A stretch of DNA of 16,022 nt from Chitinophagaceae bacterium (lineage in GTDB: Bacteria > Bacteroidota > Bacteroidia > Chitinophagales > Chitinophagaceae). The notes beneath the pieces were generated by a model. It had not been told where the DNA came from, searched no databases, and saw nothing but the letters and a program-made list of their open reading frames with translations. Below are positions 1-7,636 of the stretch, piece by piece. The position numbers and the translations under genes are program-made. Numbering within the stretch: the first letter of the stretch is position 1; the number at the start of each line of letters is the position of its first letter. The stretch covers positions 5,482 to 21,503 of the forward strand of contig PMUF01000646.1 in the NCBI GenBank assembly GCA_003167015.1, in the 5' to 3' direction.

Positions 1-406
1 GCGCGAAACCGCCCAGAACGACAAAAAAGATCTTCAGGTAAGATCCGGCAACGAGATTGGACCAGAACCAATAAAAGAATACTTCCTTGTACTTGGCTAT
101 ATTGACATGATATTCCAATAGGTTACTGCCTGCAATGATGCGCAGCTGGACAAGGATATTCGCCGTTCCTCCCAAAAAAACGATCAGGCCCAGCCCCAGT
201 CCGAAGCGCCCATATTGCGACAGGTAGAACCAGCGGGGTATCAGCCATTCCACCGTGCATAGCAGCGCCGCAACATCCATGAAAGTCTCGAAGATGGAAG
301 AAGGCAATGCCTTGCCCGCATTATGAGTCCATCCCAGCTTGATGAGGAACGAACATAGCAAAAAGCCTATCGTGAACAGGATATAGTAGCGAAGACGACG
401 TGACAT
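1..406 (-). CDS. N-terminal membrane part of a probable LytS-type sensor histidine kinase (partial)
   Basis: An open frame runs on the minus strand from an ATG at 406-404 to the window edge, giving 135 residues of the N-terminus. It begins MSRRLRYYILFTIGFLLCSF and contains about four hydrophobic segments separated by short polar loops, including a WLIP motif followed by a basic/aromatic turn. This layout (several helices with an IP motif before a helix) is typical of the membrane domain of Bacteroidota LytS/YesM-type histidine kinases, where the kinase part follows after roughly 150-200 residues. The catalytic part lies outside the window, so the kinase assignment is inference and a generic membrane protein is possible. 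It is divergent from the halogenase gene, with 174 bases between the two starts. A near-match -7 box (CATATTTG on the minus strand, 419-426) sits close upstream of the start. Confidence 0.6.
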   Translation of the reverse strand, partial: MSRRLRYYILFTIGFLLCSFLIKLGWTHNAGKALPSSIFETFMDVAALLCTVEWLIPRWFYLSQYGRFGLGLGLIVFLGGTANILVQLRIIAGSNLLEYHVNIAKYKEVFFYWFWSNLVAGSYLKIFFVVLGGFA

Positions 407-580
407 AACGATACCCGGCAAATATGGCTTAATATACCTCAAAAAAACAGGAGTATACCCCAACTTTCCACGTGCGGGCGGCTTTTGAGGGTAAGAGGTA
501 TTACAGATACATATTAAAAGTTTTTAATTTATCCGTAACTTGTGTTCAGACTGTTCTATTTCCCCCCAAAAATACATTTC

Positions 581-2338
581 ATGAAATTGCAAACGTATGA
601 TGTTGTTATTTGCGGAGGAGGCCTGGCCGGCATGTGTGTTGCAAGACAATTGAAATTGGAAAACAGTGCTATCAGTGTTTTAATACTCGAGAAAAATCGG
701 TTTCCGGTAAGGGAAGCAGCGCACAAGGTGGGTGAATCCACTGTGGAAATTGCTGGGTTCTATTTCAGAGAAACTTTACAGCTTAAGCAATATTTCAAGA
801 ATGAACAACTTATAAAATGCGGACTGCGATATTTCTTCAAGGAAGAATCTGACGATTTTGCAAACTACCCTGAAATAGGTCTTTCCGAATATGCATCCAT
901 TGATTCTTATCAGTTAGACCGGGGAAAGCTTGAGAATGATCTTTATTTTCTGAATAAGCAAATCGGTATTTCCATAAAGGATGATGTTTCTGTATACGAT
1001 ATAATTTTGAACGAGGGGAACACCAATCATGAAATTTTGTACACTGAAAGGGCCAACGATATGGCTGAACAATCCGTCTCATGCAAATGGGTTATAGACG
1101 CATCTGGAAGAAGGTCCATTTTGCAAAAAAAGCTCGGGCTAAGACGGAAGCTGAATAGCAATTGCAGCTCCGTATGGTTCAGGGTAAAAGGTAGATTGGA
1201 TGTGAGTGATTTTGTTCCGGACGACAATGTCATATGGCACCAAAGGGTCCCCCACAAAATCCGATATTATTCGACGACTCATTTAATGGGTAACGGATAT
1301 TGGATTTGGCTTATTCCTCTTATAAACGGTAACACCAGCGTTGGAATAGTGGTCGATGAAAGCCTGCACGACTATACCGAGTTCAATACCATTGAAAAAG
1401 CGCTGCAATGGATCCGGGAAGAATCTCCTTTTGTAGCTGCAGGGATCGAAAGCCGTGAAATAATGGATTTCCTGGGTCTAAGAAATTATAGTTATTCGTC
1501 TAAACAGGTATTTTCTGAAAACCGATGGGCATGTACTGGCGAAGCCGCATTGTTTCCAGATCCATTTTATTCTCCCGGCTCAAACCTCATTGGCTATTCA
1601 AATTCCATTATTACGCAATTGATATCAAATTATTTATCCAGCGGAGAAATTGATAAAGACAGAATTGAGTTTTATAATCAGTTTATCATTTTTCAAAATG
1701 ATTGGTTGGTTGGCGATATTCAATCAGCTTACCCATATTTCGGTAATTCACAGGTGGAATCACTACGTTATATTTGGGACATTGTCGTCGGTTGGGCCAT
1801 AGCCGCCCCACAGATGTTCAACTCCATTTATCTGGATGAACAAAAGACAGGACAAATTCAAAATATATTGTTCTCTTTTTACAATTTGGCTTTCAAAGTC
1901 AGACAGCTATTTTCAGATTGGTCTAAGTTATCAAAAGGGACGTTTTCGTTTCAATTTATCGATTATTTGAAAATACCGTTTATAAAGGAACTATATGACC
2001 GGTGCCTTCAAAAGGAGAAAACGAATGAGCAAATAATTGAAGACTATACTTTTTCCGTTGGAAGGATTGAAGAGTTTGTTCAAGTCTTGTTTTACATCAT
2101 TCTCGAAGATTGTATGCCTGAAGAGTTGGACAAAATAAAGGCTCCCTTTTGGATCCATCCCCCTGCCGTCAGTCTTTCTGTGGATCATTGGGAAAGGGAC
2201 GGCTTATTTGTCCCAAAAGACCCCCCCAGGGATTTTTCGGATATAAATCGGCAGATTAGATCCTTGTATACTTTTCATAATAAAAAAAACGAACCCGCAC
2301 TCCTTAAGCTAAGCAGTTCCGGCGAAGTTCTGAGCTAG
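581..2338 (+). CDS. FAD-dependent halogenase-like protein
   Basis: This 585-residue protein carries the FAD-binding GxGxxG motif (GGGLAG, residues 12-17) in an N-terminal Rossmann fold. It then shows HKVGEST (48-54), a KCG motif with Lys79 in a position resembling the catalytic lysine region of flavin-dependent halogenases, and WIWLIP (241-246), which fits the WxWxIP signature separating halogenases from ordinary flavin monooxygenases. A later GEAALFPDPFYSPG motif is the second flavin-contact region. Members of the family use FADH2 from a separate reductase to make a hypohalous acid that chlorinates or brominates an aromatic substrate. The substrate cannot be told from the sequence. The frame opens at a GTG at 542, but I prefer the ATG at 581 because homology to the FAD fold starts directly after it (MKLQTYDVVICGGG). 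No biosynthetic or reductase gene is adjacent. The gene is clearly more AT-rich than the copper cluster, which suggests separate acquisition. Confidence 0.8.
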   Translation: MKLQTYDVVICGGGLAGMCVARQLKLENSAISVLILEKNRFPVREAAHKVGESTVEIAGFYFRETLQLKQYFKNEQLIKCGLRYFFKEESDDFANYPEIGLSEYASIDSYQLDRGKLENDLYFLNKQIGISIKDDVSVYDIILNEGNTNHEILYTERANDMAEQSVSCKWVIDASGRRSILQKKLGLRRKLNSNCSSVWFRVKGRLDVSDFVPDDNVIWHQRVPHKIRYYSTTHLMGNGYWIWLIPLINGNTSVGIVVDESLHDYTEFNTIEKALQWIREESPFVAAGIESREIMDFLGLRNYSYSSKQVFSENRWACTGEAALFPDPFYSPGSNLIGYSNSIITQLISNYLSSGEIDKDRIEFYNQFIIFQNDWLVGDIQSAYPYFGNSQVESLRYIWDIVVGWAIAAPQMFNSIYLDEQKTGQIQNILFSFYNLAFKVRQLFSDWSKLSKGTFSFQFIDYLKIPFIKELYDRCLQKEKTNEQIIEDYTFSVGRIEEFVQVLFYIILEDCMPEELDKIKAPFWIHPPAVSLSVDHWERDGLFVPKDPPRDFSDINRQIRSLYTFHNKKNEPALLKLSSSGEVLS

Positions 2339-2502
2339 TTCGGACCAGGTGCGGAAAACAAATGCGGTAACACAATTCAACCCATTAAACTGTGAAACTA
2401 TGTTATTTCAGGTGGGCCGGAAATAAGGGAGCTTACAGAACGTTCCGAAGTATATTTTATAATCCGCGTTAACCATTTGCAAATAGATACTTAGAGCAGA
2501 AT
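2339..2502 (+). other. Intergenic stretch with possible decayed 5' coding of the ATPase
   Basis: No intact gene is visible. Between about 2401 and 2460 the plus strand reads MLFQVGRK in one frame and, after a shift, RELTERSEVYFI in another. Together these resemble the GRxxEL...L...FI start of the AAA ATPase family encoded just downstream. The match is short and could be chance. No terminator hairpin follows the halogenase stop. Confidence 0.25.
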
Positions 2503-3912
2503 ATGATACTATATTTCGCTTTAAGTGTTTTTTTAACTATACTTGCAGCAGATTATATCTTTGACCATGGAATTACTCGGCGAAGAGTTGGCAAAACCTT
2601 TCTGATACGTCAGGTCTATCAAAAACAGATTGCTTTTCAAATGACCGGCATTGCTAGCGCCAATACCCCCCAGCAATTAGCCAATTTTTTTTCTGTTCTA
2701 AAAGAGGTGGATGCCAGCATCGTTCAGGATTTCCTACCAAAGAATTGGTTCGATGCATTTGGCCTGCTCAAAAGTTACCTGCAAAAATTGAAGGCTCCCA
2801 AAAAGGTGATCTTCTTCGACGAACTGCCCTGGATAGATACCCCTCGTTCGAATTTTCTCTCTGCTTTGGAACATTTCTGGAATGCCTGGGCTTCCGCAAG
2901 GCCCGACATTATTCTTGTAGTCTGTGGGTCAGCTGCATCATGGATGATCAGCAAATTGATAAATAACAGAGGCGGATTATATAATCGTGTCACTCAAAGA
3001 ATCCGTTTATTACCTTTTACGCTCCACGAAACAGAAAACTTTTTTCTTAACAAACAAATCAAACTGGACCGCTACCAAATTCTTCAACTATATATGGCTT
3101 TCGGTGGAATACCTTTTTACCTGAGCGAAATCAGAGCGGGGAGAAGTGCATTTCAGGAAATAGACCGTCTGGCGTTCTCCAAAAATGGAATGCTGGTTGC
3201 AGAATACGAAAACCTATATCGTTCTTTATTTAATCATCCAGAGCGCCACATCACGATTATTGAAACGCTTGCCAAAAAAAATAAAGGACTTAGCCGGGAA
3301 GAAATTGTAACAATGAGCGCCATTAATAATGGAGGTGGCCTGACAACTGTGCTTCGGGAGTTAGAGGAAAGCGGATTTATAAGCAGAAGTTATCCTTATG
3401 GTAAAAAGATCAGAGACAGCATTTATAGGCTAACCGATCAGTATTCATTATTTTACCTGAAATTCATTAAAGACCAAAAGCAATCCGGATCCGGATCCTG
3501 GTTGAACCGGATTGACAACCCGGTTTGGCGTGCCTGGAGCGGCTATGCGTACGAAAATATATGCCTTCAACACATTGATGCCCTAAAAAGGACGCTGGGC
3601 ATCAGCGGCGTGTATACAGAAGAATCTTCCTGGCTCGATAAAGACCGCAGCGTTCAGATCGATTTGTTAATCGATAGGAGGGACCATGTAATCAATCTTT
3701 GTGAGGTGAAATTTACTCAGAAACCTTTCAGCCTTACCAAAGCTTACAAGGAAGAGCTTGAAACAAAATTATTCACCTTTAAAGAAGAAACACAAACACG
3801 AAAGAGTGTTTTTCCCACTCTCATAACAACCTATGGCCTAAAAGAAAACATCCATTCCCTTGGGTTCATCCAAAATACGATTACAATGGATGGTCTGTTT
3901 GAACCTGGCTAA
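2503..3912 (+). CDS. AAA ATPase with DUF234-like C-terminus, 5' end degenerate
   Basis: The 469-residue frame matches the prokaryotic ATPase family that has an AAA core, a winged-helix middle and a nuclease-like DUF234 C-terminus. Visible parts are RRRVGKT of the P-loop (26-32), Walker B IFFDE with Asp106-Glu107 followed by LPWIDT, a sensor-like VVCGSAASWM, a helix-turn-helix region near 260-310, and a C-terminal LCEVKFTQKPF segment. The CEVKF segment is the E-x-K part of a restriction-endonuclease-like fold. The C-terminus ends at the usual GLFEP-like position, so it is complete. The N-terminus is not normal: the first ~17 residues are hydrophobic and unlike the expected GRxxEL start, and the P-loop reads GITRRRVGKT, where the family has GRRRVGKT, so two residues appear inserted and the leading glycine is displaced. 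Nucleotide binding may be lost. The family's role is uncertain (often discussed as toxin-like or defence-linked). The gene may be a decaying pseudogene. Confidence 0.7.
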   Translation: MILYFALSVFLTILAADYIFDHGITRRRVGKTFLIRQVYQKQIAFQMTGIASANTPQQLANFFSVLKEVDASIVQDFLPKNWFDAFGLLKSYLQKLKAPKKVIFFDELPWIDTPRSNFLSALEHFWNAWASARPDIILVVCGSAASWMISKLINNRGGLYNRVTQRIRLLPFTLHETENFFLNKQIKLDRYQILQLYMAFGGIPFYLSEIRAGRSAFQEIDRLAFSKNGMLVAEYENLYRSLFNHPERHITIIETLAKKNKGLSREEIVTMSAINNGGGLTTVLRELEESGFISRSYPYGKKIRDSIYRLTDQYSLFYLKFIKDQKQSGSGSWLNRIDNPVWRAWSGYAYENICLQHIDALKRTLGISGVYTEESSWLDKDRSVQIDLLIDRRDHVINLCEVKFTQKPFSLTKAYKEELETKLFTFKEETQTRKSVFPTLITTYGLKENIHSLGFIQNTITMDGLFEPG

Positions 3913-3915
3913 AAC

Positions 3916-4152
3916 AGCGCTTCCGCCAAACACTTCCCTGCCGATAATAGTCTCAGTCATATAGTTGTGGACAAATTTAGTCTCCTGATCGACCTTTCCA
4001 CTGAATATCATTTTGTGGTTCACCCGATAGTTTTAGGAGAAGGGAGACGGTTGTTTGAAGGTATCAACCTGCAAGAGAAATTACAATTAAAACTTGTTGA
4101 GTCGAAGGTTTTCAAGTCGGGGGCTGTTGCGCTTCGGTACTTGAAACAATGA
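3916..4152 (+). pseudogene. C-terminal remnant of a dihydrofolate-reductase-like (RibD C-terminal) protein
   Basis: The frame after the ATPase stop codes about 75 residues, including EYHFVVHPIVLGEGRRLFEG and ending ALRYLKQ. This is the last third of the YwjB/YyaP-type dihydrofolate reductase family: a D-EY...HP-VLG-G--LF motif, then a strand pair at the C-terminus. The intact relative at 14336-14893 in this window has the same motif as DEYRLTVHPVILGSGLPLF. Full members have about 180 residues, so the NADPH-binding front two thirds are missing. The remnant has no credible start codon or promoter and follows the ATPase stop in the same frame. I read it as a 5'-truncated pseudogene. The short open frame starting at GTG 3967 is unlikely to be a real gene. 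Confidence 0.75.
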
Positions 4153-4198
4153 GAGAAAAATACCAAAGTCTCTCTTAAGCCTGTTATTTACTACATTT

Positions 4199-4717
4199 AG
4201 CAGGAATAAAATCCAAAGTCTGCACCTGGATAGCTGCTATGTCATTGGCTGGAGTGATGGCGGTATTGCCGGTTTGCTGCTGGCTATCCGGCATCCGGCG
4301 AAGGTAAAGAAGCTGGTTGCGGTCGGCGCCAACCTCTGGCCGGACACTACAGGACTTGTCCCCTATGTGTTCCATCGTATTGAAGAAGAGGTGGCAGCGC
4401 TGCGTCTGCAACCGCAGACGCCGGCAACGAAGAACCAGCTGAAGATACTGGAACTTGATCTGAAAGAGCCCCACATGACCCTGGATCAGTTGCATGCTAT
4501 ACAGTGCCCTGTATTTGTGATAGGGGGAGACCATGATGCGATTCCGCCCTTGCATACTTTACAGATCGCGGCGAACATTCCTTCCTCCTATCTTTGGATC
4601 ATACCCAATTCAGGGCATTCGAGCCCGGTATTCAAGAAAGAATTGTTCAATGAACAGGTACGATATTTTTTAAGCCATCCTTACCGGAAGATCGAGGGTG
4701 CTGGAGTGTTTCAGTAA
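4199..4717 (+). pseudogene. C-terminal two thirds of an alpha/beta hydrolase
   Basis: The open frame reads LHLDSCYVIGWSDGGIAGLLLAIRHP and onward to a TAA at 4715. GWSDGG is the nucleophile elbow with Ser at codon 4253. VIGGDHDAI supplies the acid region, and PNSGHSSPV supplies the catalytic His, so the whole triad is retained. What is missing is the N-terminal ~80 residues with the first strands and the oxyanion-hole HGG motif. Upstream of about 4199 the frame stays open but no longer resembles the fold. A TTG at 4274 could start a shorter frame, but that would cut off the nucleophile. Without its front strands the protein should not fold, so I call a pseudogene. An intact paralogue lies at 14909-15736. 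Confidence 0.75.
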
Positions 4718-4773
4718 CCGCTCTCGGTCGGTGTCAAGACCCGGGTAGGTCGAAGTTTCTGAAGGAAGATGCC

Positions 4774-4929
4774 TTATCGGGCGAGAGACTTGTCAGCGGC
4801 GATATATTCCTTCATGGTTATTTTACCGTTCATAAGCTGGATATAAAGCATTTCGCGACCGGTCTTAGATGACTTTATGGCGTCTACCATTTCCTTGTCG
4901 AAAAACAACTGTTTAATCAGGGCTTTCAT
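4774..4929 (-). CDS. Small hypothetical protein, 51 aa
   Basis: The minus strand encodes 51 residues, starting MKALIKQLFFDKEMVDAIKS and ending AADKSLAR before a TAA. The protein is basic and amphipathic, has no cysteine and no signal peptide, and I do not recognise a family. It is supported by a perfect Bacteroidota -7 box (TACCTTTG on the minus strand) 23 nt ahead of the start, by an A-rich leader, and by its position opposite no other gene. It could be a peptide precursor or a small regulatory protein; nothing in the sequence decides this. It converges with the hydrolase remnant to its left. Confidence 0.5.
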   Translation of the reverse strand: MKALIKQLFFDKEMVDAIKSSKTGREMLYIQLMNGKITMKEYIAADKSLAR

Positions 4930-4952
4930 GGTTTGATTTTCTTTTGTTAATA

Positions 4953-4960
4953 CAAAGGTA
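4953..4960 (-). promoter_or_regulatory. Bacteroidota -7 box for the 51-aa gene
   Basis: On the minus strand the sequence is TACCTTTG, an exact match to TAnnTTTG. It lies 23 nt before the ATG at 4929. No well-spaced TTTG -33 element is visible, so only half of the promoter is supported. Confidence 0.5.
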
Positions 4961-5113
4961 TGACCACGACATTAATATGAATAGACAAGTTAAGGGGTTC
5001 GCCATCATCTCAAACGGCTCAAATATGTCTATAAATGTTTAACAACTAACCATTTATGCCTTTTGAATACATGAAGTCTACCGGGTTACGTATCTTGAGC
5101 CCAATCATTTGAT

Positions 5114-5644
5114 ATGCAGTATAATTCAAATTCCGACACCATAGCTAAATACCTGCGCAGATGGAGGCTCCAGGCCTATTTCCCCTTTGCCGTCTTTGCC
5201 ATTCTGGGCTTCCTGTATGGAGGCAATATTTATCATGAGAAAGGCGCCGCATCGATGTGGACATACCTGATTGCTTTCGCTGTCCTGGGCACGATAATCG
5301 TGAGACCCCTGTTCAGGATCCTTGCATCTTCGAATATTCTCATCGATTCCATCGACCTCTCGAATGAGAATATATCTTTTTCCACCCATGAATTCAGGGT
5401 GCTCGGCGGCCTGATTCACGCGAGAGCCCTCCATATCCGGGCCACGAAAGACGAAATTACGGTCAGGCCAGGTTTGAAAAAAAACGATTCGGTAAATAAA
5501 TACCTGCTGTCTACTTACCGGTTGACTGTCGCCGGTAAGGGATATTTGCTTGCCGAAGGCCTTTTCGATGATTTCGATTCCCTAAAATCGGAACTCGAAA
5601 CATTCATCGGCCACCCGATCACTTCCATTGCGTCAATGGGATAA
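5114..5644 (+). CDS. Two-helix membrane protein with a possible PH-like domain
   Basis: The 176-residue product starts with about 20 polar residues. Two transmembrane segments follow (roughly residues 22-38 and 49-70, FAVFAILGFLYGG and YLIAFAVLGTIIV). A soluble C-terminal domain of about 100 residues is rich in short strands (ISFSTHEFRVLGG, EITVRPGL, YRLTVAGKGYLLAEG) and closes with a helix. The topology resembles small bacterial membrane proteins with a bacterial PH-like domain, but I do not recognise a named family, so the function is unknown. The ATG at 5114 is preceded by a weak -7-like TATCTTGA. The gene stands alone between two unrelated units. Confidence 0.65.
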   Translation: MQYNSNSDTIAKYLRRWRLQAYFPFAVFAILGFLYGGNIYHEKGAASMWTYLIAFAVLGTIIVRPLFRILASSNILIDSIDLSNENISFSTHEFRVLGGLIHARALHIRATKDEITVRPGLKKNDSVNKYLLSTYRLTVAGKGYLLAEGLFDDFDSLKSELETFIGHPITSIASMG

Positions 5645-5691
5645 AAGGCCCACTATCATCCTGCATCTCGCTATAATTAACAATCCATAAT

Positions 5692-5721
5692 TTTGCCATC
5701 CCCCTATTAATAATATCTTTG
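5692..5721 (+). promoter_or_regulatory. Bacteroidota promoter of the copper-efflux cluster
   Basis: TTTG at 5692-5695 and TATCTTTG at 5714-5721 fit the -33 TTTG and -7 TAnnTTTG elements of the Bacteroidota housekeeping sigma factor. The spacing is 18 bases, close to the usual 19-21. The predicted transcription start falls a few bases before the ATG at 5735, so the leader is very short. No copper-operator palindrome is obvious around it. Confidence 0.6.
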
Positions 5722-5734
5722 CATCAGTTTATTC

Positions 5735-6151
5735 ATGAAAAAGGTTTTCGCCACCATATTAGCCGTCGTCTATCTATCCACCTCCATGGGAGCCACTGTC
5801 CATTTGCATTACTGCATGGGCAAGCTCTTCTCCTGGAGCCTCACCGACAAGGACAGTAAAAACTGCGGCCAGTGCGGAATGCCCAAAAGCAGCATGGGCG
5901 GACATTGCACGTCCTTCAAAGACGGCTGCTGCAAGGACAAACATGCCCACGTACAACTCGACAAAGACCAAAAGACCACGGAAACCGCTTACAGCTTCCT
6001 GGCCCTCTCACCGGCCGCGCTCCCGATGGCAGCCGCCACGATTCCCGATATCTATGTAGCCTCCTTTATAGCAGGTTACCCCACCACCAATGCCCCGCCC
6101 GAGCCGGATAAATGCCCGCTGTTTATCCGCAACCGTTCTTTCCGAATTTGA
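5735..6151 (+). CDS. HYC_CC_PP family envelope protein
   Basis: This 138-residue protein begins with a signal-like segment (MKKVFATILAVVYLSTSMGA). It carries the three marks that name its family: HYC at 25-27, CC at 65-66 and PP at 121-122. It has seven cysteines (27, 44, 47, 58, 65, 66, 127) and several histidines (23, 25, 57, 70, 72), with CxxC at 44-47, a pattern suited to binding soft metals or forming disulfides in the periplasm. The family is found in Bacteroidota next to metal-efflux genes and has no proven function. Here it is first in line before the RND pump, 197 bases upstream, with its own good promoter. A copper-binding or sensing role in the envelope is inference. Confidence 0.85.
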   Translation: MKKVFATILAVVYLSTSMGATVHLHYCMGKLFSWSLTDKDSKNCGQCGMPKSSMGGHCTSFKDGCCKDKHAHVQLDKDQKTTETAYSFLALSPAALPMAAATIPDIYVASFIAGYPTTNAPPEPDKCPLFIRNRSFRI

Positions 6152-6348
6152 TTCCTTTCTCCAAAATGTCCGGCATTCCGCCCGGCTCACGGCTTAACAG
6201 ATAAGCCAACTTTCCACATTTCAACTTATTCATTCACGCGAATAGCGCCATCAAAAGGCTATCCGGATCAATCCAGGCAGACATACGCTTAGCCGTCTAG
6301 CATTGCCGACGACCCGCATGCGCCCCATGGCGCCATCAACATCAACCA
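6152..6348 (+). other. Spacer between the HYC_CC_PP gene and the RND pump
   Basis: There is no coding capacity that resembles a known protein. A short inverted repeat, GGCTTA (6191-6196) and TAAGCC (6202-6207) with a 5-nt loop, follows the HYC_CC_PP stop. It has no U-run, so it is more likely an RNA stem or chance than a terminator. No -7 box of good quality precedes the pump, so read-through from 5714 is likely. Confidence 0.35.
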
Positions 6349-7632
6349 ATGGTCAACAAACTGATCAGTCTCTCTCTCCGCAACCGGCTCATCGTGCTCG
6401 CCGCCGCCCTGAGTCTGTTTGTCTGGGGCATCTTCGCCGTCCGGCAAAATCCGATCGACGCCATTCCCGACCTCTCCGAAAACCAGGTCATCGTCTTCAC
6501 CGAATGGACCGGCCGCAGCCCCCAGGTCATCGAAGACCAGGTCACCTTTCCCCTGGTATCCAACCTGCAAGGCATCCCTAGCGTAAAAAACATCCGGGGC
6601 ACTTCCATGTTCGGCATGAGCTTCGTCTATGTCATCTTCGACGACAACACCGACACCTATTGGGCCAGGTCCAGGGTCCTGGAACGCCTCAACTATGCCC
6701 AACGCCTGTTACCCCAAGACGTCACCCCCACGCTTGGCCCCGACGGCACCGGCGTGGGCCATGTACTATGGTACACCCTCGACGCCCCCGGCATGGACCT
6801 CGGCGAACAGCGTGCCCTCCAAGATTGGTATATCAAATTCGGCCTGCAAACCGTCCCCGGCGTTGCCGAAATCGCCTCCTTCGGCGGCTTTGAAAAACAA
6901 TACCAGCTCGTCGTCGATCCCGTCAAGCTCCAATTCTACAATGTCTCCCTCATGGACGTCATGAACAAAGTGAAGGCCAACAACAACGATGTCGGCGGCC
7001 GCAAATTCGAGATCAGCGATATGTCCTACATTATCCGGGGCCTCGGCTATATCAAAAACAAAGAAGACCTGGAGAATATCGCCGTCGCGGGTAACAAGGG
7101 CATCCCCGTCCGGGTCAAAGACATCGGCACCGTACAAATGGGCGGGGACCTGCGTCTCGGCATCTTTGACCAAAACGGCGAAGGCGAAGTCGTCGGCGGC
7201 ATCGTCGTCATGCGCTACGGGGAGAATGCCGACCGGGTCATCAACGCTGTCAGGGAAAAAATGAAGGACGTAGAAAAAGGATTGCCCGAGGGTGTCCACT
7301 TCAAAATCGCCTATGACCGCAGCACCCTGATCGAGGCTGCCATAGCCAATATCAAGGGAAAATTAGGCGAAGAAATGCTGGTCGTTTCCCTGGTCGTCAT
7401 CCTCTTCCTGTTCCACTGGCGCAGCGCCCTTAGTATCATCATCCAAATCCCCATCACCATCGCCATCAGCTTTATCCTGCTCAACGCCTTCGGTCTGTCC
7501 TCCAATATCATGTCCCTCACCGGCATCGCCCTGGCCATCGGCGTCATCGTAGACAACGGCATCATCATGTCCGAAAACTCATACCGGAACCTGGCCGAGT
7601 GGCAGGCCAGTCATTCACCCAATAAATCATAA
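6349..7632 (+). CDS. cusA: CusA-type copper/silver RND pump, N-terminal part (TM1-TM4)
   Basis: This 427-residue frame is the front of a heavy-metal-efflux RND transporter, an inner-membrane proton antiporter that takes metal from the periplasm to an outer-membrane channel. It shows TM1 (about 12-30), the PDLSENQV motif after it, the first periplasmic pore domains (WTGRSPQVIEDQVTFPL and onward), and TM2-TM4 (about 342-410). TM4 contains the proton-relay aspartate (Asp402, in VIVDNG, matching Asp405 of E. coli CusA). It stops in the cytoplasmic loop after NLAEWQA. The following frame begins 4 nt later, one base out of register, and continues the same protein, so this frame alone is not a full pump (families run to about 1,040-1,070 residues). 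The start MVNKLISLSL fits the family. Confidence 0.9.
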   Translation: MVNKLISLSLRNRLIVLAAALSLFVWGIFAVRQNPIDAIPDLSENQVIVFTEWTGRSPQVIEDQVTFPLVSNLQGIPSVKNIRGTSMFGMSFVYVIFDDNTDTYWARSRVLERLNYAQRLLPQDVTPTLGPDGTGVGHVLWYTLDAPGMDLGEQRALQDWYIKFGLQTVPGVAEIASFGGFEKQYQLVVDPVKLQFYNVSLMDVMNKVKANNNDVGGRKFEISDMSYIIRGLGYIKNKEDLENIAVAGNKGIPVRVKDIGTVQMGGDLRLGIFDQNGEGEVVGGIVVMRYGENADRVINAVREKMKDVEKGLPEGVHFKIAYDRSTLIEAAIANIKGKLGEEMLVVSLVVILFLFHWRSALSIIIQIPITIAISFILLNAFGLSSNIMSLTGIALAIGVIVDNGIIMSENSYRNLAEWQASHSPNKS

Positions 7633-7636
7633 TCGT

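Noticed and set aside
3484..3500. Tandem TCCGGA/GGATCC motifs
   Set aside because: They lie inside the well-conserved ATPase frame and encode a Gly/Ser stretch; a short local repeat without further support.
3838..4023. 61-codon minus-strand frame over the ATPase end
   Set aside because: It overlaps the conserved C-terminus of the ATPase and the DHFR-like remnant, both readable on the plus strand.
4151..4174. GAGAGA/TCTCTC inverted repeat after the DHFR-like remnant
   Set aside because: The stem is weak, has a 12-nt loop and no U-run; probably chance in AT-rich sequence.
4184..4555. 123-codon minus-strand frame opposite the hydrolase remnant
   Set aside because: The plus strand there shows a clear nucleophile elbow and triad. 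The minus-strand product resembles nothing and has no promoter.
6191..6207. GGCTTA/TAAGCC inverted repeat as a terminator after the HYC_CC_PP gene
   Set aside because: The stem is only 6 bp and is followed by AACTTTCC rather than a U-run.
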